Shown here piece by piece: positions 51,501 through 61,400 of a stretch of 64,000 nt of DNA (position 1 is the first letter of the stretch; the number at the start of each line of letters is the position of its first letter). The position numbers and the translations under genes are program-made. The notes beneath the pieces are model-generated. The model had not been told where the DNA came from, made no database searches, and saw nothing but the letters and a program-made list of their open reading frames with translations. The DNA is from Rhyzopertha dominica. Its lineage: Eukaryota > Arthropoda > Insecta > Coleoptera > Bostrichidae. The stretch lies in assembly GCA_025024175.1 (NCBI GenBank), contig QCXZ01000003.1:17380392-17444391 (forward strand). The letters run 5' to 3'.

Positions 51501-54500
51501 TAACTTCTTTGTGTCAAACGTATATATAAATCATAATACACTCGTGTTAAGCTTCATAATGGGTTTTTTTTTGGTTTGGAAAACAAACTGTTTTGCTTCG
51601 TTAATGTTTTTTAAATAAGAAAAAAGTTCATTTCCTGGGAAAATACCTTTCATAACAACAATCACAAGGCGAGTCACTACCTAAGCCCGGCGATGAAAAC
51701 GGAGAAAATCGGCCGGCCAGTCAAATTATGCGGGATGTTCAGTAGGTGCAATATCATATCTTTTATAATACTCAAATTATTCCCTGGACAGCTTACTTTC
51801 TCAAAAAACAAATTTTTTAATTTTTGTCATAAATATTGTTATCAGTTTGGCGTCCAAACAGTCGACTGCCAAACGGCCGACTTCGAAAAGGCCTGGCTGT
51901 GAAGAAGCCTGGCTTCGAAACGGTCGACTGCGAAAAGGCGGCTACCAATCGGCGACCTCGGACCGGCGCGGCGGGGGAAAAAAGTCCTATATCCCAATAT
52001 TTGTATTTTTAGAAACATTCAGGGATCCGGTTGATGTCTTTTTGGAAATCAGTCGAAATCCATGTTTCTTGTAGCTTCCAGGCTTTTTCTGTTTTCAATA
52101 TATATGGTAAACATGTCATACTTCTCTTGTATGGTGAATGCTATTCTTTTAAACTAAACTTCTGCTGAATGTAAATAATGATGTGTTTAACCAATACTGT
52201 CGTTAGCTGTCACAACAAGATGTTCGGACGTTTACATTGTTTCTTGCTAACCATTGCTAACGAGATAATTTGAAAAACCGATAATTTCTTAGCTGTTTTC
52301 CATAATTTTATAAGCAAACTATATGTATTCTAAACGCTTAAGAATACTTAAAAAAACATAACTCTGTGTCATATATCACGCACCCCGTTCACAACGGGTT
52401 AATTTATGATATTCCTTCACACAATATATTTCAGGTTATAATTGGCCTGGAAGCCGGTAGTATTCCACCTAACATTGGATACAACAAAACACGACAAGAA
52501 ATTAAGGCTCTTACGGATGGACGGGCGGTTGTAGTCACGGAAAGAACGCCTTGGCCTAGGAAGAAGAATATATTAGTAGGTTAGTAGTGGATATTCATAT
52601 TTGGTTGTATCAAAATACTATATATCACGAAAAAACAATTGATATTCACTTTTGTTTCAATAAGTATGATAAACTCTGAGAACCTAAGAGTGAGGGTCTT
52701 ATTTTAATTACGCGGTCTCCTGTTTGCTGTAACAAAAGGTACAAACATATTGCTAATGATTCAGACACATTTTAATTGTTTGTGATGCCTCCAAATAAAC
52801 CAAAGTCAGACCCTTTCAACTTGCAAACCATTGTGAAATTGCTTGAATCGGCTGTGTTTTGTTATTGCCAAACTGGGGAATATGCGGAATATTTAATCTG
52901 TTATTACGCCTTCTACTATTGGCATTGTACTTTGTTTCAGTTCATTTTACGAATCGGCCGTGGGTGTTGTGTTTCATCTTTTTTATCGGATACCGTAAAC
53001 AAAAAGTTCATTCCATACTTTCAAACTGGTAAATGTACTGGTCGTATAGAATGAAAGCATGTAGGAACCTAGAGGTTTTCCAGTGCTTGCCAAAGGAGCA
53101 ATTAATTATTCGTTCTTAATTATAAAGTTTTACTTTCCTTAGTTGTTTTACATAAGTTGCAAGACTAAAGTCGATCACTATTTGGCTATATAGGTAATAA
53201 CCGTTATCAAACAAAACCCAGGAATCACGGCTAGCATCATATTGATAATACCAAATATTTAAAATTTATGACAGGCTACAATGTAAGAATATAAAGTATC
53301 AAACTAGGTCAGACAGCACTCCTAATCTCTATTAGTGCCGCCAAATCCAAATTTTGCGAAGACCCAAAATTACCAAAAATTATTTCCAATCCCAAAACTA
53401 TATTTCACCCTTATTGTTTATATATGTTCGTATTTGTGAAAGAGAATAACATAAGAAAAATTACAAATTGTAGCAATAAGTAAGTATAGTAGATGTAGAT
53501 TAAATTTTGGACATCAGTTTAATTAGGTTACGTGTTTTGAACCTATGTGATACGTTTCTAAAACCAACATTTTGTTTGCTTCTTACATGTGGAAACCTTA
53601 CACTATCACATACATCTATTTAGTTTCCTAGTAATACCACTCTTACATAACGCCGCCTATTTTTGATCCCTAGAGAAGGTGGTCCTGCATATTCTATCCA
53701 TCTATCTTCTGCGGTTCGACACCGCAAATGTTTTCCAAGGTAATCTGTAAAGATCTTCAGTCTTAATAAATTGAGACCCAAAATCTCCAAACATTTTGCC
53801 TTTCAGTGGTCCGCAGTTGGTAAGGAGGTCAATTGGAGCTTTCTCCTCTTCTGAGCAGTCCCTGCAGGCGCTACTCCCCACTACACCCAAATTATATAGG
53901 TGCTTATTGAGCCGGCAGAGTCCCGCAAGGACACCCACCATTAAGGACAATTGATAATGACTCAAACTTAAAAGCCATTTGCATTCCTTAGCAGGCGTAG
54001 GTCCAATGATGAAGGTCCTAGGTTGTCTCAGTTCCGGCGCGTCGCCCTAATACAAGCAAAACTCACGACCAAGACACATTGTGATCTGCTTTCTGGGATA
54101 GGAATGGAAGGTTGCGGTCCGAGATGAGGTGCTGACGCCGTCCTTTTCGCTAACCTATCGGCCCTTTCATTGCCTTCAATGCCTGCGTGAGCAGGCACCC
54201 AAATCAAATTAACCCGATTATTTTAGACCAACCTTACTAATGTGTTTTGACAGTCCAGTTGTAGGCCGCAGCGCACCCTAACACAGGTAGGCTCGCAAAG
54301 TAGCCTCTACTGAAGTCCTCATGAGCACATGTCAGGATTGCATTTTCCGCTTGGAATACGCTAAGGTGGCAAACTCAGTTGTACCCTCGGAGATGTACCA
54401 CATACTCCTGCGCCTGTGCCTGTATCCGATTTAGACCCATCCGTGTACCAGATGAGTCCTTGTGGTACAAGCATATTTTTACTATTCAGTAACCACTCCT

Positions 54501-57500
54501 CCTTATCGGGGATATTAATTCTGTACGGTGTATGAAAACATAATCGTGTTAATCCTATCTCTCATCATTGAGAGAATAGCTTGATCTCCGTTTGGTACAG
54601 AGAGCGCCATACGCTGCCCTCTTCCACCAGATTTCTAGTTCCCTAACCCCTGCAATCCAAAGGCCGCTTTGCGGGCTTTAAACTCTAACCTTACTTGTAG
54701 AGGTTCCATCTGCATAGATTCAATAGGTGTCGTTCTCATACCACCAGTTATCATAAAACAACCCCATCGTTGGATTTGTCCTAACGCCGTCCTAATACTG
54801 TGTGTTCGATGTGGAGCTCCACCATACCAGGACGGCGTATGTAATAAGAGGTCTCACCGCAGTTGTCTACAGCCAGTACGCGACCTGTGGTTGAAGTCCC
54901 TAACTGTCTCCCCAAAGACGTCTGTACACCCACAGTGTTCCACACGCCTTTTGGCTGATTTCGTTAACATGTACCGTCCAAGCCAGTTTACAATCCAGGG
55001 TTATACCTAGATACCTTACCGTCGGTACCAGCTTCAAGGTTACATTTTGCAAAGGATGCCATCGAATAGATCCCTGTTGGCGTTCTTTTGTAAACACTAA
55101 AGTTCCATCTTTGCCGGATTAACCTACAAGCCTCTTTGTTCACACCATCTGCATCTGCTGGTTCTGTTTAGAGCAATTTCCATCAGTCTGAAACCGGCCC
55201 CAGAAATTTATCTGAAGTAACAATGCACAGGTCATCTGCATTGGCCTATGCGTAGTATCCATTATTGTTAAAGGTCAACAAGAAGACATGTCCGGGAGGA
55301 GAGGCCACAAGAGGGGAGATAATACCCCTTCCTGCGGACAACCTCGCACAGCGGACGCCTCCACCCTAGTTTCCCCAAAGTTAGCTCTAAGCGCAGCAAC
55401 AGAGCATCGACTCGATCCATTTTACAATGGCTCCATTAGCGTCCCTGCTTGCCATCGCAGCACAAAGAGCATCAAATGAATGATTGTTGCAGGCTCCTTC
55501 AATATCCAGAAAGGCAGCTAGAGCCCATTCCTTTCTGGATAGCCTTTCAGTCGCTTTCAACAAAACCGAAGTCAGACTGATCGGCCGAAAATCCTTAGGC
55601 TATTCATAGTAACTTGACCAGCTTTTGGTATACATACAACGCGACACCGCCTCCAGAACATCGGTATGTGTCCCAAAGCTACTGACGCTTTTATTATGTA
55701 ATAAAGCGGTCCTACGGTGATATCACCCGCCTCCCTGAGAAGCGCGGTAAAGATGCCATCAGGTTGCGCCGACTTAAATGTGGCAATCCATCTTAGTTTG
55801 TCAAAAGTCACAACATCCGAAGCAACGTCCCAGGCTTTGTCATCCCTGGTTCCTTTGGCCACGTTGTCGTCAAAACATGTATCGGATCCCGGATCCCGGA
55901 AAGTGAATCTGCGGCGCCTTCAGTCCCCGTATAGGAGCCATACGGCAGTCGCAGAGTGCCAACCTCCACCCCACTCTTCCCAAGAACTTTTCCAAATCTG
56001 CAGATAGTTGGAAGCTGTTCTATGCTAGTGCAAACCTTTTTCCAACAGTCCTTTCTCCTCTTTTTAATGAGATGTTTAAACCTTCTTTATGTTTCCTTAT
56101 AGGATTCGCATTCGGAAGACTCATTTAATCGCATAGTCCGGTTGAACCTTGTACGAGTTTCCCTTCGCAGCGACTCTAATTCATCATTTAACCACGATGT
56201 TTTTTTTTGTTTTATGTAACCCTCTTTATAGGGCAGTTTTCCTCAAAGCAAAATTATGGCCCCTGTTAACTTTTTAGCGACCAGGTCCGGTTTTTCTACC
56301 AGTTTGCGGTTTAGGTCCTACATATTAATTGTCACAAGCAGTGCAACACAAGCTACAATGACATTGGTTTTATATGTTAGAGGTCTTGGACAGTGGTCGT
56401 GATAAACAATATTCGACCAGTTTTCTTGCATCATACTGCAATCTCCATTTTTTCATTGTAAAGGGCATTGCAATGCGCAAAAACAAAGAATATTAGTGAT
56501 GAAGGTAAGATAATGGGATGTATTCCAGAATACTGCCACCTTATGTTACAGCACCAGTACTTAACAGGGGAGTACTTAGCATAAAGAAATAAAAACTTGT
56601 CCGCTCTGTACTTGGCGTTTGATACGCGATACTCGTGTTGAGAAAATCAGTAAATCAAAAGCTCAACCGAATAATTCACTTGGAATCCATTACCTTGATT
56701 ACTAATAATTCCGTAAAAGTATTAATTTGTTTCTCCTCCAAACCCATCCATTCACAAGTTACTGTCTTTTGAAGCTGTCCTAGTGTCTAGCTTCTCTTAT
56801 TATTTGTGTGAGATCATAACTATATCACATTCAAATTCATTTTTCAGGTGTTAACAGCTATGCTCTCGGAGGAGCTAACTCCCATCTCCTTTTGCGGTCA
56901 TTCGATAAAAATCACAGTAATGCAGTTATTCCAACTCTTCCTACACATCTTGTCTGTGTAAGTGGAAGAACGGAGAAAGCCATATTGACTTTAATTAACG
57001 ACATAGTAAAGTATTCGAATGTAGACCACATGAACTTGTGTAATGCAGCTTTCAGGTAAAACACCGTGCTTAATTGGTTAATATACTAGACACTATTTAC
57101 TTTACAGACATGAAATATCGGGACACAGATATAGAGGTTATTGCTTGGTGTCTGAGCATAGAGCTTTAGCTAGTGACATTGCGTTTGCATTCGAAAAGCA
57201 AGGACCGCTGTGTATTATATTTGGAGAATTTGGTAGTGATTGGCTAAATGTTTGCAAGTCACTGATGAACATCCCACTTTTTGCAATTGCTATCGATAGG
57301 TAAGCTTAATGCGATCTTATATCAACACACTAATCTTTTGATGTTTTTTGTAGGATACATTGTAAGCTAGTGCAGCATGGGATCAAGCTACTAAACGCCA
57401 TCCGCAATGGCACTGATAAACATGCAACAGAAGACGTCTTAGGAAACTATGTACTGCAGCTGGCCTTAGCTGACGTATTAAAAGAAATACAACTGAAAGT

Positions 57501-58409
57501 GGATTACGCAAATGGGAAAACGCTTGGTTTACTAGCAGCTGCTTACTTAACTGACTATCTGACTTTGGAAGAAGCTCTGAAATATATTGTACTGCTCAAC
57601 AAATCACAAAATCAACCAAACCAGGTAGCCATGCATAATACTTTTAAGGAATTAGTAGTAAACATGATTAATATCTCATTTTTTAATAATTACAAATAGA
57701 TAATGCTGGAATATGCTGGAGTGCATAGTAAAATTATACAAAATGCCTCTACAGGTTGACAGTGAAACAATACTCTTCCTCCAGTTGACAGTTCAAAAGA
57801 CGGTATAGATGCAGCTTTCTTGCAGAATAATACCCCCAATGAATATACGTCTAATTAGTCTAAAACCCTAACAGAATTACATAAGGAATATACACAAATT
57901 GGGTAGGCTATCGCGTTTAGATCCTATCGTTTTCATCAATATTTCCACGATAGAGATTTTGTAGTTAGTGATGACCAGAAATCTTTAAAAACAACCTATC
58001 GTAAACCCTACTCTCAGTACATACACGGAGGTAGTTTTAAACCTGTATTTTCGTATCAAAGGAAGATGCTTTAGGTGACAATTGAAAGCTGTACCTACCA
58101 ATTAAGGAGTAAAAAAAGTTTTTTTTCTACATATACGTGTGTCAGAAATTTTATGAATGATGTTACTATCTGCAAAAAGTACATATATAATAATCTATGT
58201 AGTAAAGAAAATGATGAAATTTAGTACATACATAAATGTGTCCCAGCGCCGTAATGTTCCTAAGTTCGCAACGTTGTGCAGCATAGTGTACCGACGCCCT
58301 GGTACGTTACCTTACGCCCAAATGGTACGAGACCGCATATTACCCACATTTTACCCGAACATTCTGACTAAACGCGTTCAAAAAGTAAACTTGGGGTGGT
58401 GGATAGGCT

Positions 58410-58497
<88 letters not shown>

Positions 58498-61400
58498 GGT
58501 TTTATTCTTCTTTTCCTCCCCACAAAATGTATAACCCACATACCACCAATGTAATCGTTCTTGCAAAGATATACCAAAAACGTACATAAATGATATACAA
58601 AAACAACAAGAAGTCCTCGGATCGTGAAGCACGCATGCCTCACATCTTCTCTGCCGGGCAACCTTACTAAACTTACTTACTTACTAAACGCATACATACG
58701 CAACGCTACCTAGATCCAATAGAAAACTGATTTAATAGCAGTAAAATAATGCATAATTTAGTAATGTAATACATAATAATAAATAAATGAGAAATATAGA
58801 GACAAGAAACAAAACTGAACGCACAACGACCGACGACATAATACCGGTAAAAAGGAAATATTTAAATGTCATAATTGAATACTTTTTAATATGATTATGA
58901 ATCTTATTATAAACTTTAGAAGCACGATTCGAAAAAGACCCCTCAAAGAGTGACGTAGAGTGCCTCCGAGGCGTAATCAAATCTTTACGTCGAATATAGA
59001 TGTTATGTATATCCGTTCTGAATCTAAATTTCTCATAAAGATATGGTGGTGTCTTGGTGGTTATTATTTTATGGAGAAAAACCGAAAAATGAAGAAACCG
59101 CCGGCGCTCTGTGTTCAACCCTCCCGCCTCACCCCAGAGTTATGTGAGCAAGCGTAATAAAAGACCACCCATTTTCGAAAGCTTCGACTTGATGTATGAC
59201 AAATATATTATGCATTGTGTGTAAAAAGAGTACCTACTACGGATCAATTCCCTGTATATTGTCAAAAAACTAATACGTGCGATCAAGGTGCCGCCGAAGC
59301 TAATTTTCAAGTTATTGTCATGCAGTGCCATACTGCAATTTTGTATTTACATCTGGTATATCAACTTTTCTCATAAATGATGGATTAGACTGACTAGGGT
59401 TTTAATTTTTTTTTGTTGCAATTAAAAATTCTTATAGAAAGTGTTTCCTTTTCTAATCTGCTATTGCTACCTCCATGACATACTAACATTTCTTGCACAT
59501 TATTAAACAAAACAGATTATTTTGTAAAAAGTTTACTTAGTCATTATTTTTACAAAATACATACATACTGCTTTTGAAGTAAATACAATTCGTATATTTT
59601 ACCATTTAACCTATACATCTGCCGTTAGATTAATTGACGTACATACGTTTATTTGAATTTTGGCGAATTATTGTATTTTCCGCAATTAAAATTCAAATGA
59701 AATAGTAGAATTAAGTTAGCATCTCCCGAAAATGGAGTTACATTAGTAAGTGCGAGTTAATATTTTTTTCTTTTTTGTAATAATCAAAACGAAGTATTTA
59801 GATAAGACCTTTATACCTATTACTTCCAAACTTTTATCTAAAATACTTTCGTTGATGTCGCTCAAAAAGATGTTTTACTGTTGGGATTTCCTTGAACAGG
59901 TAGGTACTTTTTTCTTTGACAATAAAAACTTTTATTTGTAAATTGTCAAAAAGCAGAGGGCACGTCTTTTTTAAGAGCCGTATTTTACTCCGTCAAAATA
60001 TGCAAAAAATAGTTACTGCAAATTAGCAATTTAAGTACACTAAGGCTAGTGTTGTATCGTTACGGGGTTTAAAATGAAACACCGTATCCATTCAACGATT
60101 TATTCCATACTGTTTTACAAACTACCTGTGTCCAGAAATTTTTACAGAAAAAGCCTGCCGCATACAAAAACGAACATAACAAAAACACATCTTTTTGCCA
60201 TAGAGATACACCAATATGCTACAGCTAGTTATACATTTAAACGATAGATTCCAAACATTCACATCTACTATCTATATTCTATACACATTTGTCTTAAAAT
60301 TATGAAAATTACATCTCTTGCAAATATCTATAGACGAGAATGTAATATTTATATCATGTTCATATAAAACGATACTTAGCTATATTTATGTTATCGATTT
60401 GTACAATTGTATGAAGCACTTGCATACATTATTAAAAAAATACACTGAATAGGCCGAATAATATGTCAAACAAAAAACAACGAATGTTATAACCAAAGCG
60501 TGTAATAATTTGCACTTAAACGTGTTGAAAAATGCACATAAATATGCAGCAAAAAGTCACAAAATATGCAACAAAATTTGACAAAAGCACCAAATATAAA
60601 AGTTTTTCTTTAAAACGGTGTTTCCTCCAGTTTATCGTTTTAAGTAAGTTTTCAAAAACGTTTCTTTATTTGTTATGTATGCTACCAATACATGAAAAAG
60701 GAGTCGTATCAGCACCGCACATTTGGGTGATTCCTAGTGTAATGTGCCTAGAGGGTGAGCCTTACGGTTTAGGGCCCGCTATCATAATAGACGTGTACGT
60801 TTAATGCTTTTTTGTACAATATGTATCATTAAGATACGTAGCTATAAAGTACAACTCAGGTATTTGCTACGGCAATAAAACAAATATTTTAAGCAAAGTA
60901 GCAAAAGAATAAACTTTGTATACTTAGGAATACTATAGCCTTTTAACAGAATAATTATGCGATCGTTAGCTAATGTTCGGCATTTATTGCACTGGTTTAA
61001 TAGTGTAAAACAAATTATGTAAATTATTGTATGTAAAGTTAACCACCTTATCTAATTATACAGCACCATTGCAATGGTATCAATGATTCCGGCAAAGAAC
61101 TTGGAATTTTCAACGGTAAACTAACGGCAGGCTGTGCCCGTCTCCCTGCATTTGGTAAGCAACCATGTCTATTGATATTTGGAAATAGCGCTAGTATGCT
61201 CTAATTACAAGTAAAACGATGGTTAATTGCATAATTTCTACAGGATCTGCTCATCCTGTGCTCATTAACAAATCTTATTCCACTGATCCGGTGCGATATC
61301 TTCCAAATCGTTTATTTGACCATGATCTTGGCCCTACTTTCATGGACATTTTGCCTGATCACTGCGTTGTCTGTGAATTGGGAACTGTATCTAAAATAAA

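Noticed and set aside
58157..58661. Open frames with runs of Asn, Tyr or Leu
   Set aside because: All are readings of the ATA microsatellite at 58412-58496.
59798..59898. Possible FAS exon ending CAG followed by GTAGGT
   Set aside because: Donor is good and phase could fit, but the encoded sequence ([15 protein letters not shown]) shows no FAS similarity.
60532..60804. A missing FAS exon between exons 11 and 12
   Set aside because: The 90-codon frame has no resemblance to the absent MAT segment and lacks a matching acceptor.
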